Source: Rostrohypoxylon terebratum (taxonomy: Eukaryota > Ascomycota > Sordariomycetes > Xylariales > Hypoxylaceae). From it: a stretch of 64,000 nt of DNA. The stretch spans positions 248,001 to 312,000 of the forward strand of contig MU385871.1 in assembly GCA_022497145.1 (NCBI GenBank), written 5' to 3'. Positions 32,677 to 43,348 of the stretch are shown here, piece by piece. The position numbers and the translations under genes were made by a program. Position 1 is the stretch's first letter, and the number at the start of each line of letters is the position of its first letter. The notes under the pieces are model-generated. The model was not told where the DNA came from, did not search any database, and worked only from the letters and a program-made list of their open reading frames with translations.

Positions 32677-34649
32677 TTAAAGAGAGACTCGGCCACGTCC
32701 GGGTTTTCTGTCCAGTACTCCTTGTAATTCTCGCATCATACCCCTCTGGGCTTCGGCTTTCGCCTTGGCAATTTCTCTGCTCTTGCGGTCCTCTCTCATC
32801 CTGATAATCCTCTCTTCTCGCGTAAGCAGACTCTTCGGCCGAGGGATCGAAATAGCCTCGAAAACCTCGGGTTCAGTCTCTGGTGGCGGCGATATGCCTC
32901 CGTTAAGTTTCTTTAACGCATCGGCAACACCGTCGTGCTCATCCAGACTGCTCTCGTCCTCTTCCACAATCGTTCGTCCACTCATCGTGCTCAACGGAGA
33001 GACAAGCGTGGAACCAATAGATGACAGGCGCTTCTCGTTTCTATCGATACCAGACGCCAACGAGGCTTTACCGGTCTGCCATGCTTCCATCAAGTCTTGC
33101 AGATCTTGTCCGATCGAATCGTACTGGGCCATAAATAATGGACCAAGATCGCTGATGTCGTCGGCTTCGTTCAATGCCTTTGATGATTCCTCACGCAGAA
33201 GATGCAACTTCGCTTGCACACTGCGGATGTTCATGGTCATCGAGTTGAGTCTACGAACTTGATGACGCCATCGGTCATGGCCAGGGGTCTCTGGGCTTCG
33301 CGGAGTCTTCGGAATTTGGACTAAAATTACGGTGTTAGAAAGTAATGACTAGCCCAACTAGCCGTGTTTTACTTACAGTCGTTATCAGCCAAGATATCCC
33401 TCACTCGCACGTACGCATGCTTCGTCGCAACATTTAATTCTTTAAACGCTTCTAATATCGTTGAGAATCGGAGTCGGTCGGTGTTATTGCCGGCGCTATG
33501 GAGAGCCAGCAGACCACTTAAAAACATTTTCCGGATATCATGGAAGAGGAAAGCAGCATCCTTCAGGGGCTGCAATTTTTCGGCATTCTGGGGGTCGGCC
33601 TTGGAAAACATTTGGAATCTTTCCACCACATCAGCAACGGTGAACTGGTACTGGGATTGCAGCTGCAGCAACTCTGTCTGTTCTGCAAATGCCCAGATCG
33701 TGAAAGCTACTTGGTAGTACTTCGCGATAACTTCCGCGAGGCTGGTATGCAGGGCGTTTCTGAGTTGGAGGCACTTGACATTTTGTCCATTGTTCTCTAA
33801 TCGACTGATAGGGGGGATCGGTGTGCTCCTGCTGGAAATTAGCTAATTATATCAAAACACTGTGGAAAATGATGAGTATTACAGTCGGTATCCGCGAGCA
33901 ACTAATTCAACTTCCATTACGAAGTTGAGGGCGGCACTGTTCGCACAGTCGTACTCCCGCGAAAGCGAGAAGAATGATGTTGCCTCCACCAATCCTTGCT
34001 TTTGGATATTTCTCAAGAGTTGCCTTCGTATGTATGTCCTAGTGGCGAGAAATACCATTGATGTTGCCACAGTCGATACTAGGAGCCGTTTCCAAGTCGG
34101 CATGAAGCCCCCGATCGCAAACCACCGAACAAGGGATGCCGCGCCGAAGCCGAATATGGCCGCGGCGATGGCCCCGGAAGCCGTAAACCCATGAAAAGTC
34201 GGTTCGTTTTCTGATTGTGATGGGTCGGGTTCTATCGACGGTTGATAACCTAGCACCAAGGGGTTATCTAGAAGCTGGGACTGGATGATGGCGAGACGCA
34301 GCCGTTCGAGGAAGCCGATCGATTTGGCATGGTCGATGGATGAGGTGACAGCTTCGACGAAGAGTCGCAGCACATCGAAAAGAGGTGAGGCGTGGTTATG
34401 AATCTCATCAAGGCTAATACGGGAAGGAAAAGTATTCGAATCAATACACAAGGGTCGCGGTGGGTTTTCCCGAAACTTCTTCCGGACCTTTGCTAAACCT
34501 CTTGGAGCGAAATCTCGTGGTGGGCTTGAATCCGGTGAGAAGTCGTGGTCCGTACGATTATCGGGTTCCTGCCACTGTGGTTCATCTCCCTCTCCGGTGC
34601 CTGTCATACGGATAGTTAGGACTCTGGGAGCTTCGGACATATCGATCAT
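32677..34649 (-). CDS. vezA: Vezatin-like membrane protein (VezA / peroxisome-myosin-binding family)
   Basis: The model is complement(join(32677..33320,33377..33828,33883..34649)), 620 aa; introns of 56 and 54 nt restore VARGYRL-STPIPPISRLE and ILADND-FQIPKTPRSPETP with RWRHQVRRLNSMTMNIRS. Two adjacent hydrophobic segments (about 153-175 and 186-204) form a membrane hairpin, followed by a cytosolic helical region rich in FxxIL and coiled-coil stretches, and a basic C-terminal tail. This architecture is that of the fungal vezatin domain, found in Aspergillus VezA (about the same length), which helps dynein-driven early-endosome transport, and related to yeast Inp2, the peroxisomal receptor for myosin V. 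Which function applies is not shown. The start could also be the Met three codons downstream (MSEAPRVL). Confidence 0.83.
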
Positions 34650-35785
34650 ATATTGTGAGAGCTCCTTTAACCAAGAGACTAAAACAAGAGACTAAAAATT
34701 GATGGCGGAGGTACTATATGTGAATAGGTATAAAACAGGTATTACATACCCTCGAGGTAGTTGCTCAAAGGCGTTCCCTCATCTACGTGAGTCTCCATGT
34801 AATTGAGGTGTCACACGACGGATCGCGTCCATCTGGCGCGAGAGTCCTTGTGATTCGCTCAGTTCTGCGAATAGTATCACTGAGGGTGACGTGACTCGGT
34901 TCGATTTGGTAAAAAGGAACAATCAATCATGTAACATGTAAGGAAAATAGAGAAGAAAGGGGGGGGTTAGTAAAAGTCAGCAAAGAAAATGTTGGTTTGT
35001 AAGGAAAGCATTTGGTTTCTGAAAGGAAGTCAAGGTTAAGTTCATTTGACAAGTGCTTTGTTCATTTGAATTGTCTAAATTGTACGAGATTACCCTGCCA
35101 TAACGATTCTCTAATTAGGCAAGTACTTAAACTAACCTAAGCCAAGTATAGTTGTATGTAATGTCCGAGGACCCCGTACTGCCCGTAGAAGCAGGGGAGA
35201 GAGGGGGAAAACAGGGGGGAGCTTGCCCCGTGGAACTCCCCGAGAAAAGCGAAAGAGAACGATTCACAGGCGGAAAGAACATAAAGTGGGACGCCTTCCA
35301 ACTGGAAAACGTGAAAACGAACCTCCCAGGCAGCCCAGGCTACCCTCCACCCTCCAGGGCTATGCAGGTCGTTCTTACTACGCTGTAGGTGCCAATAACG
35401 TGCAGTCCGGTAACACAGATTAACCAGGGCTACCGCACACACCGCTTACCCAATTAGTCAAACGTTTGCGGTCCGCCTGCCAGATAACTTTCCATTCTAA
35501 CGGAACCACTATCCTGGGGTTTTAGACTTTCAGTAGCCTCACGCTATTCGCTAACGATCCTAACGATCGCCTTGTGGCTTCCAAGCTGATGAGCCAATAC
35601 ACTAGTCAATTGCTCTCCAAACATTACATTACGTACATTACGTACATACCACCGTGGACACATACCAATAACCACAGACCTCCAACCTTTTTTTCTTAAA
35701 TTCCCCGTCCGATTTTCGAGACATCATTATTTATACCGAAATTTGAGAGACAGAGACCGAAATAGGCACAAAGACGAGAGCAGCC
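34650..35785. other. Divergent intergenic region
   Basis: Holds the promoters of the vezatin-like gene (minus) and EMC6 (plus). A G-run is present near 34962-34968. A TTACGTACATTACGTACATA direct repeat lies at about 35630-35648. The frames in 35137-35442 look like noise. Confidence 0.55.
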
Positions 35786-36231
35786 ATGCCGACCGAAAGG
35801 GAGCTACAGATATCTCCTATTGTGCCGGAGTCGGTAATGCACAACACAAAGGTCAGCCCCCATCGATGCATCGATTCATCGTTGCTCTGTTGCTCTGTTG
35901 CTCAAGCTATTAACATCCGTTTCCTCTTTCGCTCTACCAGACTCTATCCAACCTCCAAACCCTTACCGCTTCCATATTCGGCGCTGCTGCCGGCATACTA
36001 GGCCTCGAGTCCTACAGCGGCTTCCTCTTCTACCTTATCTTTACCATCATCACCACCGTCCTCTTCTATACAATCCGCGTCGCACCCACGTCCCTAAAAG
36101 CAGGCCACGGCTTTTTTGATACGAGCAGATACTTCCGAACCCAGTACGAATTTTGGACGGGTGGTCTCTTTAATGGACTAGCAGGATACATTTTGACGTG
36201 GACGTTGTTCTATGGTCTAGTGAGAGCCTAG
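35786..36231 (+). CDS. EMC6: ER membrane protein complex subunit 6 (EMC6)
   Basis: A small core subunit of the EMC insertase that places tail-anchored and multipass proteins into the ER membrane. The model is join(35786..35851,35941..36231), 118 aa. The 89-nt intron (GTCAGC...CTACCAG) joins SVMHNTK to TLSNLQTLTASIFGAAAGIL. There are three hydrophobic segments: SIFGAAAGILGL, the FLFYLIFTIITTVLFYTI stretch, and GLAGYILTWTLFYGLV. The FDTSRYF and FWTGGLFNGLAGY blocks fit the family. The donor GTCAGC is weak but the frame and homology support it. It is convergent with the next gene, 195 bp apart. Confidence 0.93.
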
Positions 36232-36425
36232 TAGAACTACTTCTTCATTTCCGGGAAAGAAGAATCACGAGGCGTCTGGTAGTATGATGTGTACGTCTTT
36301 AGGTTATATGAGCACGGATAGAGCACCTTCAAGCATCGAATAACGTTGAAGTTGCAAAAATGGCATAATAATTGATATTACAGTATCTAAAAAACGCTCT
36401 ATAGAAATGTATGGCAATGCTTTAT

Positions 36426-39158
36426 TCACTCTACAATCTCGATCACATTGCCAACGTAACCCTCGAGCCCCGATCTATCTCTAAACCCACCTTCTACAAG
36501 AACGATTTGAGAACCGAGCTCGATCCATTCCCTGTTATTCAGAAGCTCCAATGAGACGTGGTATTCTGCTTGGTATTCATCGAGGTCCGCTTCCGACTTC
36601 GTACACTCAAGCTCAACATGATCATTCATACCAAACATATATTCGTCGTCTTCTGTTGAACTATTCTGCGTGTTGAACTCGGGCCTCTGACGTGTCACTC
36701 GCAATACTCGAACGGCGGCACGAACCATCCCCACGTAAGCGTTCAACAGACTATTCACTGCCAGTGACTTAACGTCCGATGATTTGAAGGATGCTATCAG
36801 GCTAGAAGCCGCTTGAAGAGAGAGTCCTGTGTCGACCATGTGTTGGCTGGGTACGGCAAGAACCTGGCCTTTGCGAAGACTACCGACAGATAACTTAGGC
36901 TTTCCGGGGACAGCGTCGGGATTGGACGCTTCTCCAGCAGGCTCATCAAAAACTAGCTGGATGGAGCCCGCCTGTCCTGCTTCAATAGTTTGGACCGGAA
37001 GTCTTAGGTCGCGGATGTTCACGATCGTAGCTCGACGCCATTCGCCCTCAATCTTAGATGCCGACAAAGTATGGCGAGAACTTAGTCGGGCGAACTCTGC
37101 AGATGAAGGATGAGGAATGGACAATCCATACCCAGGCGGAGGGTGATCGTTCGGCATCAGGGCATCGGTGTCCTCTTGGTCTCCTGGAAAAGGTCCTAGA
37201 ACAACTTTGTCACCAATAGATAATTTTCCAAACCGTAGATAACCTGTTACCACGGGCGCACTCTCTCCTGACCCCGATGCCGTGACGGTCTGAGCGCGGC
37301 TCAATGACATATCAAAAACCTCATCGATGTGGAAGAGGGCAGCCGGCTGTTCTGGGTTCAACGACAGTGGAACAAAATCTCTTGCCGTCGGTATAGGTGG
37401 AGTAGGCAAACTTCTTAACAAAGCATGAGTCAGCCCAATACCTATACCTTTAACAGCACTTGTGAGAATAACAGGGACGATGGACAGCGAATCACCAGAT
37501 TTGGCAATGGGGTTGAGGACTTCATCCCGAATCTTCTGGAGGTCGTTGCTGGGTACTTCTGTCAGGTTACACTCATCGCGTGCGGGCGAAGTTAACAATT
37601 TCGGCGTCCTCCCCATAGCTTTGACTTTAGTGAACACTGTCGCTAAATGTTCCTTTAGAGTCGCCATCTGACCCAATTCGGATTTGGTGATGAGAATGGC
37701 GAGAGGTATAGCCAATTTAAGGCATAAATCGAGGTGCGCCATGGCCAAATCTATTGAGACTATCCCAAGTGCCCCGTCCACGCTGGAAAGGGAGTGGATG
37801 CTAGAGGCAGGTGTCCCGTCTTCATTTGGGATACACAGAAAAGTCCAGTGAGGAGCCCATCCGACGAGAGCTCGAAGTGTGGTTCGCTGGTAGCGCGGAT
37901 GTCCAGCGGAGTCTAGTAAGAAGGCCAATCGGCCTTTCTCTGCGCGGTCGTGGATATCCGGCCATTCATTGATATTATCAATATTATAATTGAATATTCT
38001 TCGACCCTCGTACCCAATGAGTTCCTGCGCAATTGACTTATATTGAACATAATATATTAGTAACTCTGATAATATTTTCCAGCAAGTATCAGGCACTCAA
38101 AGATGAAATTGCTTTACTCACTGCCAGGACGTCAGCGACTACATTAAAGATTCTAGGGGTCCTTTGAAATATATAAAAAATCGATAGATATTGCAATACA
38201 TACCACTTGTTTGTCCAGATGCAACTTCGTGGCGATGCCTCAATAGGTTAATCCGGCTACTTCCTCGTCCGTTGTCTAATGTGCCATTGGAGAGTGTCCC
38301 GAGCAGTGTTGTTTTACCGGAGGTTGTAGGTCCAATCAGTGAAACGCGAAGTTGCTCGGTGATCGAAGCACCTCTCCTCGGAGTCGCGTTTGATTGATTT
38401 GCTCGTTGACTATTTCTGTTGATCTCAAGATTTAACACTGGCATGATGAGAGCTTCTGCTACCCAGAGATCAGCAACTTGAACAGTGCCTCTGGATCCTG
38501 ATGTGTTGTCGACCCATTCGCAAGTTCCGACAGCCTTCATGCGCTGCACCTCGACTCTGCAACCTAGACTAGCAGCCATGACTTTGAGGGTTGTCATGCT
38601 CTCGTCCATCTCATCCTTGGTCAAGCCAATGAATGTCCCGTCATCAGCTACTCCTATCTCGTAAAGTGCTCCATTAGATTCTTCGAGACCTGGGAGAAGT
38701 TGCCCCGGCTTTTCCAGAGCAGTCAAATCAGCAATGTCCTCTGGTAACTTCGGGATCACAAGGTCACGCCTCGCAGTGGAATGGTTTGGCGATGACTGTT
38801 GTAGCCTCCAAAGTAGCTGCGTGGTTAGATGATGAAGACGATTCTGCCTAGTTTGACTTGGTTGTTTTGCTTCTCGCATTGGTCTAGATTGCTGTGATCC
38901 AGATACTTTCGATACAGTGCTCATGTTATTATATCGTCTTCGAGGCCGAAGTAGGAGGTGTAATTTGTACTCGATTGGCCCGTCCTGTGGCTCGGCCTCG
39001 AGTCTTTCTAGATGGGCACCAGAAAGCTGATCCGACTCAACAATAGCCCCTGTTGACACAGAACGCTCAACACGGGGTCTTTTCGCGGAGTCCTGGCTGG
39101 TTTGCCAAGGGGAATTCACCCGAGGCGGATCATGATCGAAGGTGAATATGGAAGCCAT
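36426..39158 (-). CDS. GTPBP1/GTPBP2-like translational GTPase
   Basis: An EF-Tu/EF1A-related GTPase of 860 aa; animal relatives act in ribosome rescue and mRNA surveillance, while the fungal role is little known. The model is complement(join(36426..38036,38122..38138,38204..39158)), with a 17-nt exon 2 between introns of 85 and 65 nt that gives TSVADVLASIAQELIGYEG; without it the frame is broken. The N-terminal ~270 residues are disordered plus a family domain (GALYEIGVADDGTFIGLTKDEM). G1 is GPTTSGKT (276-283) and G3 is DSAGH (366-370). G4 reads TKSE (441-444) instead of N/TKxD, which may weaken guanine specificity. Domain II barrels follow (YLRFGKLSIGDKVVLGPF, RKGQVLAVPS) with a C-terminal ELGSQIVLVEGG block. 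The middle exon should be treated as a prediction. Confidence 0.85.
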
Positions 39159-40453
39159 CGTAGGGTTTGGTCATAGAAAAGGCAAACTTCATGTACCTAG
39201 TCTACTAAAGTGTTTATGTCTTGAAAAATTGATTCTTGTCGTGGTTGGGGGAATTACATATGCACTGTTCTGGTTTGATTTAATATCTACTCGACGCTAT
39301 GACGACTTTTCGTATTGTTTCTGTTGCATGATCTTGCGATATTCGCTCTGTATAAAATATACGTATTTGTAGTATCATCTTTGATAACCCGGAGCTTGAT
39401 AGCTCACAAATATGTGAAAAGGGAGTTTTGATATGTTTTGTATAAAATATATCTTTTTTTACAATGACGTCGAGTTAGCCATCGTGGATAGGAAATTGAA
39501 GCTGAGAATAATTCAAAGGTGAAGTGGTGATGGAATGGTGAGTTACAGGAGCATACCGACAGAAGTAAGGTGTAGGAGTCATAGGGGTTGCCTCAGGCCA
39601 GATTGTATTGTATTGTACAATAATACAGCATACCCGACACGCAGACACGCTACAATGAGGCGCTATGGTAATTACCTTAGGTAGGTCCTAGGGCCAAGGT
39701 CCTATGTAGGGCCTAGGCTGTAGCAAGGTTTGGGCAAGCCAAGCTAAGTACTACGTACACCCCATATACCCGCACTTTCCCGTTAAGCGACCGTCTCTGA
39801 AAATTTAAAGTCTCTATTAGAGCTTTACTAGAATAACTATATCAGCGAACTATGTGAATTCTATCTGATTGTTCAATTTTTCATACATACACGACATGAA
39901 TGTCTTGAAGTGAGTCGGTCAACTCGCTGTGGGTTTGACAGGACATCTGGATAAATGTACTACTGAATTATTGAATAGGTAATATGTACATTGTACATAG
40001 AGAAAGGCGAATTATTCCAATACGAACAGCACGATCTCAAAGAGAGCCAAACTTAGAATAGGCAATAGGCAATCCTTGTAAGTTCTACACTAGGTAAGTA
40101 GTAAGTTGTTGGCTATGGCACTTGCCACCACAGTGGCTGACTGGCTGGCTGACTGACTTGGTTTACCGCCCCTGACCGCCTATATAAAATATGGGTACCC
40201 CACTAGTTACAGTGCTGCGGTTTGGGACTGACGAATCATTTTCGACATCCACAGATTTCCACGTTCCTTTATGCTGTATGGTCCCCTCCTTTTCGAAACG
40301 TAACCTAAGACGTCCCGTGTCTTCAGTTCCATAATTCAATCTATCTTTATAACTTGCGACATTCTTTCTTTTCTCTCTATCTCGTCGAATTAATACCACT
40401 CTTCTTCTTCAATCAACTAATTGGCCAATAAACTCAACTCGCATATAGACACA
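39159..40453. other. Divergent intergenic region
   Basis: Promoters of the GTPase (minus) and Sec9 (plus). It contains a cluster of CCTAGG/AGGTCCTA palindromic words at about 39670-39720 (TAGGTAGGTCCTAGGGCC and its near-mirror), GGCTGACTGGCTGG tracts near 40140, and a pyrimidine-rich leader (40340-40415) before the Sec9 start. No gene. Confidence 0.55.
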
Positions 40454-41857
40454 ATGAAGAGATTCCTCGGAAAGAAGCACTCCGATGGGGATGACGATGC
40501 CAATCGTTCCGCCCTCTTTGGAAAGAAGGGCTCCCCAGCTCCCTCAGACAATCCCTACGCTCAATCTCAACCTGCAAACGATCCCTATATGAACGACAAC
40601 AACAAATTTGCCCATATGACTCCTTACCAACAAGCTCGGTCGGGTCTCCAGAACAACCAGCCTGTCGGTCTCCCAAGCGGTCCTGGTCCTCGCAGTGGGT
40701 ACGGTGCTCCTCCCGTTGCTCGTAACCCTAGCAGTTCCTCCTCTGCGACCGCCCCGCCTCCTTATTCTAGCGGACAACCTGACCAGCCGTCTGGTGGCTA
40801 CGCCAACAATAAATACGGCTCGTCCTCGGGATACGGAAATAACAAATACAGTAACTCGAACTACGGTGGTGGCTCAGCTGGTCGCCCTGGTGGATATGGC
40901 GGTCTCGGCCGAACCGACAGCGATGGTACGGATGCCAACCGGGATGCCCTGTTCTCTGGTGTCCAACAGCGTCACGATCAACAAAAGGGCAATCAAGACG
41001 GGGGATACGGTGGGTCTGGTGCATCCGGCGCCGACTCCAAATATGGTGGCTATGGAGAACGACGTGAGCTCACAGAGGAGGAGAAGGAGTATGAACAATA
41101 CAAGGACCTGAAGAGGGAGATTCACGAGACCACCAAGGCCAGCGTCAAATCTACGGAGAACTCTATGAGTGCCCTTAATCAAAGTTTGGAAGTCGGCATG
41201 CAAAGTTTAGCTCGACTTGGTGCTCAGAACGAGCGACTCTATAACACAGAGCAGCTCGTAGACTCCGCGATTGAGAAACAACGCCACGCCGACGCTCAGA
41301 CAAAGAAACTCAAGACCTTAAATCGAAGCATGTTCGCCGTCCATGTCAAGAATCCGTTCACGGAGAAGCGGAGGACCGCAGAAGAGGAGCAGAAGGTCAT
41401 AGCTCAAAACCAGGCTGATCGAGATGTCCGCGAAGCTACTCGAAGAGAGAAGTTTGCTCAGAATTCGCGCATGGAGTCGCAATTCGCCGATCTAAACAGG
41501 GGGCAAGCACCTGCGTCATTCTCGAAACCCAACAGAAATGACAGGAACAAGTATACCTTGGAAGACGATTCGGACGAAGAGGGTGCGCGCGACTTAGAGA
41601 ACGACAACGAGCAAATCGAGAACAATCTCACCGAGCTCCAGAACGGCACTTTCAGACTCAATCGCCTTGCCAAGGCCTTGGGCGATGAGCTCGACCAGGG
41701 TAACAAGCTCATCGACAGAATTGGTTCTAAGGTATGCAGCTTTATATCATCACTACCCATTTTCAAGACCGAGCTAATTGTATTATAGACCGAACCACTT
41801 GATGACCAATTGAGAGTGACCAACATGAGATTAAAGAAGATGAATGGAGAGTTATAG
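40454..41857 (+). CDS. SEC9: Sec9, SNAP-25-family t-SNARE
   Basis: The plasma-membrane Qbc-SNARE for exocytic vesicle fusion, partner of Sso1/Snc. The model is join(40454..41731,41789..41857), 448 aa. The 57-nt intron (GTATGC...TTATAG) splits the second SNARE helix: LIDRIGSK joins TEPLDDQLRVTNMRLKKM. The N-terminal ~200 residues are disordered, Gly/Tyr/Asn-rich (repeats such as GGYGG and NNKYG), with MKRFLGKK at the very start. The first SNARE motif is about 234-296 (LARLGAQNERLYNTEQ, zero-layer Gln). The second is about 382-448 (LAKALGDELDQGNKLIDRI). There is no transmembrane segment and no cysteine cluster, as in yeast Sec9. An NPF motif lies in KNPFTEK. The ATG was chosen because upstream in-frame codons lack another ATG. 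Confidence 0.95.
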
Positions 41858-42429
41858 GCGATCCGATAGAGCACGCGTGTCTACAACCAGCAGGCGCATA
41901 CTTGAATACGGTCCTTTCGTTTTGGATGAGCGAAGCCATGTCTACGCACCTGTAGTTCTGAGTAGTCTATTTCTAGAGGAGCTGAAATGAGGACGTCGCA
42001 ATGGATCGGAGCAAATGGGTACTGAAGAGGCCGATTTGTGCTTCGGGGCTATGACGTATTTCACGATCCTGACATACCTAAGAATAATGAGACGGCATTT
42101 CCACCTATTAAACTTTTAAACTTGTCACAGGGACCACAAGTGAAAATATGTTAATCTACCTCGGTCCAATGCATAGAATACTACTATGCATTATTAATAC
42201 TTCCATGATTTGTCGTCGTATGGCAACAGTGGGTTATTTCTCGAATTACTAAAAGTGTACAGTATGCGCTTAGAGCTCTTGATCGAATACACTGTATAAG
42301 TGCAATTTTGGTGGTTCCAGGCATCTACTCTGCTACTATGTAGAAAAGTACCTACTATTAATCATTGTGAACCTTGGAAGCTTGAAATCAGTTCCGGAAT
42401 TCAGCACCCGACACCAAGCCACGCTCGTC
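41858..42429. other. Intergenic between Sec9 and SDHAF3
   Basis: The 572 bp hold the Sec9 3' untranslated region and the SDHAF3 promoter. Nothing else was seen. Confidence 0.6.
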
Positions 42430-42925
42430 ATGAAACCTTCTTGGAGATTGTTAGCCAGTGCGACAGCTGGAAATGGGCTAAAGCCGGCGCCCATGGCATT
42501 ATTGCCGCCGATTCCCCTTTACCGTCGTCTCTTCAGGGCTCATAGGAAACATTTGTCGCATGAAATGCGTCTCCTTGGTGACGAGTATATCAAGGCTGAG
42601 TTCCGCGCCCATAGAAACGTCGATAATCCGGCACATCTGGTAGGGGTCTCGTGGAATCTATTTTATGTAATTGGAATGTTAATTGATATTATCATAGATC
42701 GGATTCCTTACGGAGTGGCAGCTGTATGCTCAAAAGATCGAGGGCGATTCATGGATTGGCGATAAGTTGGACCCCGAGAAAGTCGCGAAGATGAGCGGTT
42801 TGTTGATCCTCTCCATACTATATTAGCAATCTTCTGATAAAAATTCTTCAGATCAACAAATAGGGCAACTGTATGAGCTCATGAAAGCCATACGGAAGAG
42901 ACATGAGGATGATAATCAAGAATGA
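42430..42925 (+). CDS. SDHAF3: Succinate dehydrogenase assembly factor 3 (ACN9/Sdh7, LYR protein)
   Basis: A mitochondrial matrix LYR-motif factor that helps mature the iron-sulfur subunit of complex II. The model is join(42430..42639,42698..42797,42852..42925), 127 aa, matching the family. Exons join as NVDNPAHL-IGFLTEWQLYAQKIEGD and KVAKMS-DQQIGQLYELM, both canonical. The LYR tripeptide is at 30-32 within PPIPLYRRLFRAHR. HLSHEMRLLGDEYIKAEFR is the ACN9 signature. The N-terminus (MKPSWRLLASATAG) suits a mitochondrial presequence. Introns are 58 and 54 nt. The ATG is the only one in frame before the conserved block. Confidence 0.95.
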
Positions 42926-43348
42926 AGCTGGGGCATTGCGATCCCCTTCTCTTAATAGCAAATACCCTGCTAAATCGTCCGGTCTAGCGAGACGAAGCCT
43001 CCCCGCCCGGTCCTGCTGAGTTACTGTATTGTATATATCAACCAAGAGAATTATCATGGTTTATGGCGATTTCACCCATCGTCGGTTATGCATATAGATA
43101 TAGATATCAATCAATCACACGAAATATATGAAATGTACATACTTAAATACCAGAAGCTCCTAGTAACTTTCGAGGAGACTTCTTAGGCGAAACTGTATTT
43201 CTAGTACTGTGTGGGGTAAGTTAACTGTTAAGATCCGAATTGTGGAACCAACTCAGATCCATCTCACTGAACTTTTTTTATGTGCAAGTCGCAAGTCGCA
43301 ATGTTAGGAAAATATCATCAACCTCTACCACCCCAACAATAATTCAAC
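42926..43348. other. Intergenic between SDHAF3 and Dhr2
   Basis: The 423 bp hold the 3' side of SDHAF3 and the promoter of the helicase gene. There is an ATAGATATAGATATCAATCAATC-type AT tract near 43093-43118. No gene. Confidence 0.6.
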
